Source: Algoriphagus sp. AGSA1
Lineage (GTDB): Bacteria; Bacteroidota; Bacteroidia; Cytophagales; Cyclobacteriaceae
Length of the DNA: 61,551 nt
Assembly (NCBI RefSeq): GCF_021390545.1
Contig: NZ_JAJUWR010000032.1
Span: 1 to 61,551, forward strand
Direction: 5' to 3'
The position numbers and the translations under genes are program-made. A model generated the notes under the pieces. It had not been told where the DNA came from. It was given only the letters and a program-made list of their open reading frames with translations, and ran no database searches. Numbering within the stretch: the first letter of the stretch is position 1; every line of letters starts with the position of its first letter. Positions 1 through 7,420 of this stretch are shown here, piece by piece.

Positions 1-586
1 GCAAGTCTGAGCTTATATTATATCCTTGATTGCAGGAGCAGTTATACTTTTGAACTATTCTAGTGGAGAGAAGGGCAGTCTAAAGACTGCAATATTTAGG
101 GTCCAAGTCATGAGACTTGAACCAAGCAGGATTTCGCTCTTTCAAAGCTCCTAGCAGAATTACAAGCTTTATTAGTTCAAGTCTTCGGACTTGGACTAAT
201 CATAATGCAATTTCCCGATTGCAAAAGAGGCAAGTTTGAGCTTATATTATATCCTTGATTGCAGGAGCAGTTATACCTTTGAATTATGCTAGTGGAGAGA
301 AGGGCAGTCTAAAGACTGCAATATTTAGGGTCCAAGTCATGAGACTTGAACCAAGCAGGATTTCGCTCTTTCAGAGCTCCTAGCGGAATTACAAGCTTTA
401 TTAGTTCAAGTCTTCGGACTTGGACTAATCATAATGCAGTCTCCCGATTGCAAAAGAGGCAAGTCTGAGCTTATATTATATCCTTGATTGCAGGAGCAGT
501 TATACTTTTGAACTATTCTAGTGGAGAGAAGGGCAGTCTAAAGACTGCAATATTTAGGGTCCAAGTCATGAGACTTGAACCAAGCT
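1..586. repeat. Tandem array of a 229-bp unit, two full copies plus a partial third
   Basis: Units begin at 1, 230 and 459 with GCAAGTCTGAGC or one variant, and the third breaks off near 586. Each unit holds three small inverted repeats: GCAGTC-TAAA-GACTGC, CAAGTC-ATGA-GACTTG, and CAAGTC-TTCG-GACTTG with a UUCG-type tetraloop. Copies differ by only a few bases, so the duplication looks recent. No ORF explains the array. The array runs off the left edge of the window, so its full size is unknown. Confidence 0.9.
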
Positions 587-645
587 AATCTAATTATTTC
601 CCATTTTTATCGTAACTTGAATTTTTAGGTTCGAAACAGAATACT

Positions 646-963
646 ATGATAGTTCAAGCAACATGTGAATCCCCAAACTTAAACGAGATAATTCAGGAAC
701 TGAAAAATGAATTTTCTGATCGTTATACCTTTAAGATTTTCGGTCTTGGATCTCAAAAAAGCATCTTAGTTCGAAAGTCTGCTTGGGTTGGTGTTCAAAT
801 AACAGTGCATGGCAACGAAATCATGATTGACGGGTCATTTCCAAACATTCTTATTTCATCTTTAATGACTTTACTATCGCAAAGTACAATAGCCCCAGTT
901 AGCAAGTGGCACGAACTCGAAAAGAAGATATCGGCCTTCTTGAAGAAAAAGTATATCAAGTAA
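646..963 (+). CDS. Small hypothetical protein, 105 aa
   Basis: I do not recognise a named family. The protein is soluble-looking, with no signal peptide or membrane segment. It has an alpha-beta pattern with a central segment (RKSAWVGVQITVHGNEIMI, about residues 43-61), a hydrophobic helix (FPNILISSLMTLL) and a basic tail (KKISAFLKKKYIK). Clean ATG start, codon use like the neighbours. It stands alone between the 229-bp array and the convergent histidine kinase gene. Function unknown. Confidence 0.6.
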   Translation: MIVQATCESPNLNEIIQELKNEFSDRYTFKIFGLGSQKSILVRKSAWVGVQITVHGNEIMIDGSFPNILISSLMTLLSQSTIAPVSKWHELEKKISAFLKKKYIK

Positions 964-996
964 GAAGGTTCGGACTATTTTATTGAAGGTCCGCCC

Positions 997-1047
997 ATGT
1001 GAGTGCCTCACTCACATACTACCAAAATGTCGTGAGTGTGACACTCA
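997..1047. terminator. Two adjacent hairpins between convergent genes
   Basis: ATGTGAGTG-CCT-CACTCACAT (997-1017) and TGAGTGT-G-ACACTCA (1033-1047) are perfect inverted repeats sharing the GAGTG motif. They lie between convergent genes ending at 963 and 1144, where a bidirectional terminator is expected, but no clear T-run follows. Termination is an inference. Confidence 0.35.
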
Positions 1048-1143
1048 AGACGGCCAGAAATACAAATCCCGATCAGACCTAAGCTATAGCACTACACTGC
1101 GATCTCCGCGTACCTCTCCGTGCCCATTGCTGTTAAAAAACCG

Positions 1144-2496
1144 TTACCTGAAATTCATCGTAAAGACAGTCCGCTCATTTGGGATGGAAGTCACTTCGAG
1201 ACTGCCCTTGTGCAGGTTCATGATCTGCCTGGATATGGCCAGCCCAATGCCACTACCGGTCTTTTTGGTAGAATAAAATGGCACAAAAATCCGCTCTAAA
1301 GCTTCAGGGATTATTCCCGGGCCAGAGTCTTCTACCTGTATCATCAAGCCTAGATCACCCTGTCCAATGGCAGATAGCCAAATGGTACGGTCAGCCTGAT
1401 TCTGTAAGGATTCGGAGGCATTTTTCACCAAATTGATCAAGATCATGGTGATCTGATCCGGGTCGCAATGGATATCCAGGTCTCCGGGATGTACCTTAGT
1501 CTCAACTTTTACCTCGGCGGTTTTTAAGTCCTCCTTCATCAGGTTTAGCACATTTTCAAACAGCTGCCTGACTGGCATGGTAACTTTCTTCGGAGCCGGA
1601 ATATTAGTGTAATCCCGGTAGGCGTTTACGAAATTCACCAGCCCTCTGCTGCGATTGGCAATCGTGTCAAGTCCTTCCTGCATGTCCATAAACCCATCTT
1701 TTTTGATCAGAATACCCTCTTGCTGTACATAACTATCCTCATCAAGAATAGTACGGAGTGACTCTACCAAACTTGAAATCGGAGTAATGGAATTCATGAT
1801 TTCATGCCTGAGCACCTTGGTCAGGTTTTGCCAGGCTTCCAGTTCATTTGACTGGAGTTCCGCATTGATGTTTTGGAGTGAGAGCAAGGTCCAGCTTTGT
1901 CCACCCATTTTAAGGGAAGTGGATTGTATGATCAGGTGAAGGGAGGGATTTACTTTTTTTGAGATTCGCTGTCCAGGCTTCATTTCCATCACCTCGTTGA
2001 GAAGCGTGGGAGAGAGTTTTCCCAAATCAGTGATGTCCCGAAACTGAGGGATCTGAAGCAAGTGCTTTGCGGCGTTGTTGATCACGCCGATTTTCCCGGC
2101 ATCGTTGAATGAGATGATTCCGGTATTGATATGTTGGATAATGATTTGGAGAAACAGCATCTGCTCTTCCTTCTCAGCCCGGGTTTGTTTGAATACCTCC
2201 ATTACTTCATTGAAAGAAGTATTTACTTCCCTGAAGGAATTTCCCATTTTGCTGTCGGAAGTGAAGGAGCTTGAAAAATCCGCATATCGGATGGAGTCCA
2301 GGAACCGGGCAAGTTTATGGTTGATGGAGTTTACATAGTAGATCATTTCTCCGATCTGTATGAGGGCTATCAAGGCCAAAATAGCAGGAGCCAGCCACAA
2401 GTCCTGGCTATAATACAACCATAGCCCTAGGTATAGATTAAGGATGATTCCTATGATTCTTAGGCTTACGCCAAAAGAAAACCGTTTATAAACCAT
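1144..2496 (-). CDS. Membrane sensor histidine kinase, NtrY-like
   Basis: Autophosphorylating sensor kinase expected to phosphorylate the response regulator encoded just upstream. Two membrane helices at the N-terminus (about residues 10-28 and 33-52) are followed by a linker, a PAS-like segment (about 115-210), the dimerisation/H-box VLRHEIMNSITPI (about residue 229), and an HATPase domain with N-box NLVKNASES, G1 DSGPGI and G2 GSGIGLAIS. The 450-aa length suits an NtrY-like kinase without a large periplasmic sensor. Its ATG overlaps the end of the regulator gene by 11 bp, so translation is probably coupled. With the divergent efflux operon it likely senses envelope stress or an efflux substrate (inference). 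Confidence 0.9.
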   Translation of the reverse strand: MVYKRFSFGVSLRIIGIILNLYLGLWLYYSQDLWLAPAILALIALIQIGEMIYYVNSINHKLARFLDSIRYADFSSSFTSDSKMGNSFREVNTSFNEVMEVFKQTRAEKEEQMLFLQIIIQHINTGIISFNDAGKIGVINNAAKHLLQIPQFRDITDLGKLSPTLLNEVMEMKPGQRISKKVNPSLHLIIQSTSLKMGGQSWTLLSLQNINAELQSNELEAWQNLTKVLRHEIMNSITPISSLVESLRTILDEDSYVQQEGILIKKDGFMDMQEGLDTIANRSRGLVNFVNAYRDYTNIPAPKKVTMPVRQLFENVLNLMKEDLKTAEVKVETKVHPGDLDIHCDPDQITMILINLVKNASESLQNQADRTIWLSAIGQGDLGLMIQVEDSGPGIIPEALERIFVPFYSTKKTGSGIGLAISRQIMNLHKGSLEVTSIPNERTVFTMNFR

Positions 2497-3874
2497 ATTT
2501 TTCCAATCTGCGATAAAGCGAGGATCTGGTAAGCCCTAGTTCTTCAGCCGCTCTGGTAATGTGTCCGTTGTGTTTTTGTAAGGCTTTGCGGATAAGGATA
2601 CGTTCCACATCTTCAATATTCAGATGCTCTAAGCTTACCGACTCATCCTGACGCTCAGGCTGAGCCATTTTTTGCAAAAACAGGTCCTCTGGCTGAAGCA
2701 CATTATGATTTGACATGATCACCGCGCGTTCTATGCTGTGTTGTAGTTCGCGAATATTGCCTGGCCAGTGGTACTTGGTCATCCGTTTTACCAGTGGTTC
2801 AGAGGCTTTTCTGATGTCCTTATTGTACTTTTTGGAGTAAAACGCAATGAAATGATCTGCCAAAAGCGGAATGTCTTCCACACGCTCCCTCAACGGTGGA
2901 AGTTGGATTTCTATGGTATTGATACGGTAAAGCAAATCTTGCCGGAAACCATTTTCATAGATCATGTTGTGAATTGGCATATTGGTGGCAGAGATCAGCC
3001 GGATATTCACGTCCACAGGTCTGTTTGCTCCCACACGTGTTACCTGCCGGTTTTGAAGTGCGGCCAGAAGCTTAGATTGTAGCGCAAGGGGTAGATTTCC
3101 TATTTCATCCAAGAAAAGCGTTCCCTTATGCGCCTGCTCAAATCTTCCTGCCCGATCCTCCTTGGCATCTGTAAAGGATCCTTTTTTATGTCCGAAAAGC
3201 TCTGATTCAAAAAGCGTCTGGGTGATGGAGCCCAGATCCACGCCTACGAATGCTTCCCTGTTCCTTTTGGAATGACGGTGTATCGCACGGGCTACCAGCT
3301 CTTTTCCTGTTCCGTTTTCTCCCAGAATCAGTACGTTGGCATCAGTCACAGCTACCCGCTCTATAGTCTCAAACACCTTCTGCATAGTCTCGCTTTGGCC
3401 AATAATGTCCTTGAACTTATTGTCTATGTCCTGCTGCATGGTCTGCTTCTGGTCGCGGAGTAGATCTATCTCCATTTTCTTTTTGCGGAGCTGCAAGGCA
3501 GAATTCAATGTCGCGAGCAGGCGCTCGTTTTCCCATGGCTTCAGTACAAAATCAGTGGCCCCCTCCTTGATTGCTTTCACCGCAAGATTCACATCCCCAT
3601 AGGCAGTGATCAAGACCACCACAGCGGAAGGGTCAAGTTCCAGAATCCTGTCTAGCCAATAGAACCCTTCCTGGCCCGAACTCACATCTTTGGTGAAGTT
3701 CATGTCCAGGAGAATCACATCATAGGATTCATTGTGGGTGAGGATGGGGAGTAGATCGGGATTGGTCTCGGTGTCCACTTGGGAAAAATGCCGTTTGAGA
3801 AAAATTTTTGCTGCCTTAAGAAGGTCTTCATTGTCATCTACAATAAGAATTTTGCCTGTTCTTTGCTCGCTCAT
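2486..3874 (-). CDS. Sigma-54-dependent response regulator, NtrC family
   Basis: Enhancer-binding activator of sigma-54 RNA polymerase. Order: receiver domain (about 8-125, phospho-acceptor Asp in VILLDMNF), AAA+ domain (about 155-385, Walker A GENGTGKE, Walker B GTLFLDEIG), and a Fis-type helix-turn-helix at the C-terminus (HITRAAEELGLTRSSLYRRL). The sigma-54 contact loop, usually GAFTGA, reads GSFTDA here; the altered second and fifth residues are notable, although such variants occur in Bacteroidetes. First gene of a two-gene operon with the kinase and divergent from the efflux operon, whose -24/-12-like promoter is the obvious target. Confidence 0.93.
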   Translation of the reverse strand: MSEQRTGKILIVDDNEDLLKAAKIFLKRHFSQVDTETNPDLLPILTHNESYDVILLDMNFTKDVSSGQEGFYWLDRILELDPSAVVVLITAYGDVNLAVKAIKEGATDFVLKPWENERLLATLNSALQLRKKKMEIDLLRDQKQTMQQDIDNKFKDIIGQSETMQKVFETIERVAVTDANVLILGENGTGKELVARAIHRHSKRNREAFVGVDLGSITQTLFESELFGHKKGSFTDAKEDRAGRFEQAHKGTLFLDEIGNLPLALQSKLLAALQNRQVTRVGANRPVDVNIRLISATNMPIHNMIYENGFRQDLLYRINTIEIQLPPLRERVEDIPLLADHFIAFYSKKYNKDIRKASEPLVKRMTKYHWPGNIRELQHSIERAVIMSNHNVLQPEDLFLQKMAQPERQDESVSLEHLNIEDVERILIRKALQKHNGHITRAAEELGLTRSSLYRRLEKYGL

Positions 3875-4151
3875 AGTAAAAGGGAATTTAAAAAGCCTGG
3901 AAACCTATCCTGCTTGTGTCATGCTCTTGTTCCAAAAGCATACCGAAACGTATGGCATGCTAAATTTGCCAAAAAACGTTTGATTTCGGACAATCTACGC
4001 ATGTTTTTAAGAATTGTACTTTTGCTATTCGCCAGGTTAGGACTATACGACTTTGAATTATTTTGTTCGCTTGCGGACGATAATGTTCGCGATTCTAGAT
4101 CGGCCTTAGATCAAAATCAACGAAACTAGCCTGTACAGCCGATTTTTTGCA

Positions 4152-4179
4152 TGGCATACCATTTGGCATATGGGTAGCA
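4152..4179 (+). promoter_or_regulatory. Candidate sigma-54 (-24/-12) promoter of the efflux operon
   Basis: TGGCATATGGGTAGCA at 4164-4179 fits TGGCAC-N5-TTGCA with GG and GC at the correct 12-base spacing. The overlapping TGGCATACCATTTGGC at 4152-4167 is a second, weaker fit. The expected start lies about 12 bp further on, just before the ATG at 4204. The divergent sigma-54 activator gene supports the call. The 329-bp gap 3875-4203 holds no gene; TTCGC/GCGGA motifs at 4064-4095 could be activator sites, which is speculative. Confidence 0.5.
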
Positions 4180-4203
4180 GCCCGAAAATGGCATTAACAC
4201 ACA

Positions 4204-5451
4204 ATGGATAGAAAAATAGCTAAGAAAACCTGGACCCCTAAGAGAATTGCCTGGATAACAGGCGGTGTTATTTTAGTCGCCGGGATTGTTTATCAGATTG
4301 CATTTGCAGATCACAGATCTACAATGAACGTACAGAGAGACCGCCTGAGCATCGCTACTGTCACCAAGGGGGAATTTACAGACTACATTTTGGTCTCCGG
4401 ACAGATAGAGCCCGCTCAGACTTTTTTCCTGGATGCGGTAGAAGGTGGGATGGTAGGGGAGATCGTACGGGAATCCGGCGCCTTGGTGGAAGTAGGAGAT
4501 ACTATTCTGGTGATGGCCAATTCCAATTTGCAGCTGGACGTCATGCAACGGGAAACCATGCTGTATGAGCAAATCAACAACCTGCGTCAAACCCGACTTT
4601 TTCTGGATCAAAATGACCTGAACCAACAGGGACAGCTTGCTGAAATAGATTATCAGATCAGCTTGTTGGAGCCTCAGTACAAGAGGTTCAAAGAACTTCA
4701 TGAGAAGAAGCTGGTTTCTGACCGTGAATTTGAAGAGGTGGCAGAGCAATATGAATATAATCTGAAAAGAAGGGAATTGACTTATAAATCCTATAGAAGT
4801 GATTCTGTTGCCAGGGCATACCAGTTGGCCCAGCTTCGCCAGTCGGAAGGCAGGATGAATGCTTCTTTGGAGGGAGTAGGCCAGATTTTGGATAACCTGG
4901 TGATCAAAGCGCCTATAGCGGGTCAGTTGGCCATGGAGCAGATCGAGGTAGGACAGTCCATCAACTCAGGTGCCCGCTATGGTCAGATAGATGTGCTGGA
5001 CGAATTCAAGGTACGGGTGCCTATAGATGAATTGTATTTGCCCAGGATAGGTCAGGGCCTACAGGGAAAGTTTACTCTCAGTGGCGTGGACCATGAACTG
5101 GAGATCACCAAAATCTTCCCCACCATCACCAACGGTAGATTTGAGGTGGATATGAGATTTACAGGCGAAAGCCCCAAGGGAATCAGAAGAGGACAGAGTG
5201 TGAGAATCAGATTGCAGTTGAGTGATAGCGAGCAGAGTTTGCTATTGCCTACGGGAGGATTCTTTAAGGATACCGGAGGAAACTGGGTGTTTGTGATCAA
5301 TTCCTCAGGCAATGCCGAAAAGAGAAATATCAGACTTGGAAACAAAAACCCTGAATATTATGAAGTCTTGGAAGGATTGGTGGAAGGTGAGAAAGTAATC
5401 ATCTCCGGCTACGAGAATTTCGGGAAGAATGAGGTGTTGGAGTTGAAGTGA
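4204..5451 (+). CDS. Efflux RND/ABC periplasmic adaptor subunit, HlyD/MacA-like
   Basis: Membrane-fusion protein that links an inner-membrane FtsX-type ABC transporter to an outer-membrane channel. One N-terminal membrane helix (about residues 14-33), a long coiled-coil (about 100-220, rich in Q, L, E and R), a lipoyl/barrel-sandwich half (VIKAPIAGQLAMEQIEVGQ, about 236-254), and beta-barrel and membrane-proximal domains. Length 415 aa is normal. It starts 25 bp after the sigma-54-like promoter. Further along, the ATPase (6260) and permease (7421) complete a MacAB-like tripartite system; no TolC homologue is adjacent. The stop is immediately followed by the purine-tract repeats of the four-helix-bundle element. 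Confidence 0.88.
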   Translation: MDRKIAKKTWTPKRIAWITGGVILVAGIVYQIAFADHRSTMNVQRDRLSIATVTKGEFTDYILVSGQIEPAQTFFLDAVEGGMVGEIVRESGALVEVGDTILVMANSNLQLDVMQRETMLYEQINNLRQTRLFLDQNDLNQQGQLAEIDYQISLLEPQYKRFKELHEKKLVSDREFEEVAEQYEYNLKRRELTYKSYRSDSVARAYQLAQLRQSEGRMNASLEGVGQILDNLVIKAPIAGQLAMEQIEVGQSINSGARYGQIDVLDEFKVRVPIDELYLPRIGQGLQGKFTLSGVDHELEITKIFPTITNGRFEVDMRFTGESPKGIRRGQSVRIRLQLSDSEQSLLLPTGGFFKDTGGNWVFVINSSGNAEKRNIRLGNKNPEYYEVLEGLVEGEKVIISGYENFGKNEVLELK

Positions 5452-5488
5452 CGGGAGACGGGAGACCGAAGACTGAAGACCGAAGAAA
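5452..5488 (+). repeat. Left arm of the first four-helix-bundle element
   Basis: Begins one base after the MacA stop. It consists of GACGGGAGAC / CCGAAGAC tracts. The 17-mer GACGGGAGACCGAAGAC recurs almost completely as a direct copy near 5910 and in reverse complement in the array at 6001-6250. The arm can therefore pair with the far side of the S23-like gene. Confidence 0.75.
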
Positions 5489-5536
5489 CTGTGAATTAAA
5501 TGAGAGTGATAGTAGTCAAATTTAAATTGATTGGAA

Positions 5537-5890
5537 ATGAGTTTCAAATTTGAAAAATTGATCATTTGGCAAAAGGCGATGGATTTAGCTGAAGAAATCC
5601 ATGAGCTATCCAAAAACTTTCCAAGAGAAGAGATTTATAATTTGACAAGTCAAATTCGCAGAGCTGCTGATTCTATTGCCCTTAATATTGCCGAAGGTTC
5701 TATAGGTCAGACAAACCCTGAGCAAGGAAGATTTATTGGCTATTCTTTAAGGTCTTTGGCTGAACTCGTAACCTGTTTACATAAAGCTAAGCGAAGAAAG
5801 TACATTGAAGATTCAGTGTTTGATAAATTTTATTCTGAATGTTTCAATCTGATGAATATGATAATAGGGTTTAAAAAAGCTATTAAATAA
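5537..5890 (+). CDS. Four-helix-bundle protein, S23/23S intervening-sequence family
   Basis: About 117 aa, all helical, with the family hallmark LTSQIRRAADSIALNIAEG (about residues 38-56) and the IWQKAMDLAEEIHELSKNFP helix in front. Relatives are encoded in intervening sequences of bacterial 23S rRNA and, as Avd, in diversity-generating retroelements; their basic bundles bind nucleic acid. Here the gene sits between MacA and the ATPase gene of an efflux operon and is flanked by complementary purine/pyrimidine-tract repeats. ATG at 5537 is preferred over a TTG at 5531. It is about 60 percent identical by eye to the paralogue at 7013. A role in efflux is unlikely; it is probably an insertion. 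Confidence 0.88.
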   Translation: MSFKFEKLIIWQKAMDLAEEIHELSKNFPREEIYNLTSQIRRAADSIALNIAEGSIGQTNPEQGRFIGYSLRSLAELVTCLHKAKRRKYIEDSVFDKFYSECFNLMNMIIGFKKAIK

Positions 5891-5898
5891 GCTAGTAA

Positions 5899-6250
5899 GG
5901 CGGAAGATCGAAGACGGGAGACCGAAGAGGTCTTAAAAACAAGATTAAGATATCCAACGTCATTCGGTCTCCGGTCTTCAAACTTAAAATCTATCAATAA
6001 GGATGGAGGATCAAGAGGCTTCGGTCTTCGGTCTCCCGTCTTCAGTCTTAAAAAAAATCTATCAATAAGGATGGAGGATCAAGAGGCTTCGGTCTTCGGT
6101 CTCCCGTCTTCAGTCTTAAAAAAAATCTATCAATAAGGATGGAGGATCAAGAGGCTTCGGTCTTCGGTCTTCGGTCTTCAGTCTTAAAAAAAATCTATCA
6201 ATAAGGATGGAGGATCAAGAGGCTTCGGTCTTCGGTCTTCGGTCTTCAAA
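5899..6250 (+). repeat. Right arm and 68-bp tandem array of the first four-helix-bundle element
   Basis: A direct copy of the left-arm motif (GAAGACGGGAGACCGAAG) lies near 5908, an inverted copy near 5962-5980, and then four 68-bp units start at 6001, 6069, 6137 and 6205. Each unit reads GGATGGAGGATCAAGAGG, then CTTCGGTCTTCGGTC, then an A-run. The pyrimidine part is complementary to the arm at 5452. The array ends ten bases before the ATPase start, so it forms the leader of that gene. Confidence 0.9.
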
Positions 6251-6259
6251 CTCAAAACC

Positions 6260-6955
6260 ATGAACGTAATCAAAACAGTCAATCTCCGCAAAATGTACGC
6301 TACCGAAGAGGTAGAGACCACCGCTTTGGACAGCATACAGATCGAAATCAAAAAAGGCGAATTCGTCGCCATCATGGGGCCTTCAGGATGTGGGAAATCC
6401 ACACTCTTGAATATCCTGGGATTATTGGACAACCCGGATGATGGGGAATACCACTTCCTGGATCATGAAGTGGCAAAGTTCTCTGAGAGACAACGCTCTT
6501 CTTTGAGAAAAGGAAATATCGGATTTGTGTTCCAGAGCTTCAACCTGATCGATGAACTTACGGTATTCGAAAATGTGGAGCTCCCACTCCTTTACCTGAA
6601 AATCCCTTCAGATGAGCGTAAGACAAGAGTAGAAGAGGTATTGACCCGCATGAATATCATGCACAGAAGAAACCATTTCCCCCAGCAGCTTTCAGGCGGT
6701 CAGCAGCAGCGTGTGGCCATCGCCAGAGCCATCGTGGCCAAGCCTTCTGTGATCCTTGCCGATGAACCTACAGGTAACCTGGACTCTACCAATGGTGAAG
6801 AGGTAATGCGTCTTCTGGAAGAACTCAATAACGAAGGAACCACGATAGTCATGGTGACCCACTCTCCGCATGACGCGAATTACGCACACCGAATCATCAA
6901 CTTATTTGATGGTAAAGTGGTGACAGAGAATATCAGGGAGCAGTTTCATGTCTAA
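6260..6955 (+). CDS. ABC transporter ATP-binding protein, MacB/LolD type
   Basis: ATPase that powers the FtsX-type permease encoded downstream. Walker A GPSGCGKST (about residues 40-48), Q-loop FQSFNLI, signature LSGGQQQRVAIARA, Walker B VILADEPTGNLD and switch His in VTHSPHD are all present and intact. 231 aa is the usual size for a MacB ATPase that is a separate polypeptide. It lies between two four-helix-bundle elements; spacing to the neighbouring efflux genes (about 800 and 465 bp) is far wider than in an ordinary operon, because of those insertions. Expected to be co-transcribed with MacA from the sigma-54-like promoter. Confidence 0.95.
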   Translation: MNVIKTVNLRKMYATEEVETTALDSIQIEIKKGEFVAIMGPSGCGKSTLLNILGLLDNPDDGEYHFLDHEVAKFSERQRSSLRKGNIGFVFQSFNLIDELTVFENVELPLLYLKIPSDERKTRVEEVLTRMNIMHRRNHFPQQLSGGQQQRVAIARAIVAKPSVILADEPTGNLDSTNGEEVMRLLEELNNEGTTIVMVTHSPHDANYAHRIINLFDGKVVTENIREQFHV

Positions 6956-6986
6956 AGTTGGAAGTAGGAGGTAGGAGGTTTGGAAT
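6956..6986 (+). repeat. Left arm of the second four-helix-bundle element
   Basis: Starts directly after the ATPase stop with GTTGGAAGTAGGAGGTAGG. GTTGGAAGTAGG is perfectly complementary to CCTACTTCCAAC at about 7398-7409, on the other side of the S23-like gene. Inner AGGAGGTTTGG can also pair with CCAAACTT / CCACCT on the right arm. Confidence 0.75.
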
Positions 6987-7012
6987 AATTTGATCATTGA
7001 ATACTAAAAATT

Positions 7013-7378
7013 ATGGATTTTAAATTTGAAAAACTTCGAATCTGGCAAACTTCCATGTCGTTTGGTGAAGAGGTTTTTGAGCTATCAAAGGCTTTTCCAA
7101 AAGAAGAACTATACAGCCTGACATCTCAAATCCGTAGAGCAGTTGACTCTATTGCATTGAATATAGCTGAAGGTGCTACAGGAAACTCTCAAGCTGAATT
7201 CAGAAAATTTATTGGCTATTCTTTACGTTCACCTGCAGAAGTAGTCACATGTCTTCACAAAGCAAAACTTCGAGGATACATTGAAGAAGAGTCTTTCCAA
7301 ATTAGCCATAAACAGGCTTTTGATTTGATGAATAGTATCGCAGCCTTCAGAAACACCTTAGTATCAACTGCTAAATAA
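7013..7378 (+). CDS. Four-helix-bundle protein, S23/23S intervening-sequence family (second copy)
   Basis: 121 aa with the family hallmark LTSQIRRAVDSIALNIAEG (about 39-57), the N-terminal FKFEKLRIWQTSM helix and the conserved FIGYSLRS segment. A paralogue of the gene at 5537. It occupies the junction between the ATPase and permease genes of the same efflux operon. It is flanked by complementary arms (6956-6986 and 7379-7412) that differ in sequence from the arms of the first element. The pattern of the same ORF type in the loop of unrelated arms suggests a mobile class defined by its protein, not by fixed ends (inference). Confidence 0.88.
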   Translation: MDFKFEKLRIWQTSMSFGEEVFELSKAFPKEELYSLTSQIRRAVDSIALNIAEGATGNSQAEFRKFIGYSLRSPAEVVTCLHKAKLRGYIEEESFQISHKQAFDLMNSIAAFRNTLVSTAK

Positions 7379-7412
7379 CTTCCCACCTCCAAACTTACCT
7401 ACTTCCAACCCC
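7379..7412 (+). repeat. Right arm of the second four-helix-bundle element
   Basis: CTTCCCACCTCCAAACTTA followed by CCTACTTCCAACC. It is the complement of the left arm at 6956 (12-bp perfect outer match). It ends nine bases before the permease ATG at 7421, so the hairpin would fill the leader of that gene. Confidence 0.75.
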
Positions 7413-7420
7413 CACGCACA

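Noticed and set aside
1..586. CRISPR array
   Set aside because: The period is 229 bp with no short repeat/unique spacer pattern, and no cas genes are present.
983..1276. Plus-strand ORF of 97 aa at the 3' end of the kinase gene
   Set aside because: It overlaps the conserved kinase C-terminus in antisense and its translation is low in recognisable structure; treated as a shadow.
3895..3990. Sigma-54 promoter for the regulator gene (TGGCATGCTAAATTTGCC)
   Set aside because: The spacing between GG and GC is two bases too long on the plus strand and the minus-strand match is poor.
5537..7378. Diversity-generating retroelement (Avd-like proteins)
   Set aside because: There is no reverse transcriptase, template repeat or variable repeat nearby; the S23 intervening-sequence reading fits better.
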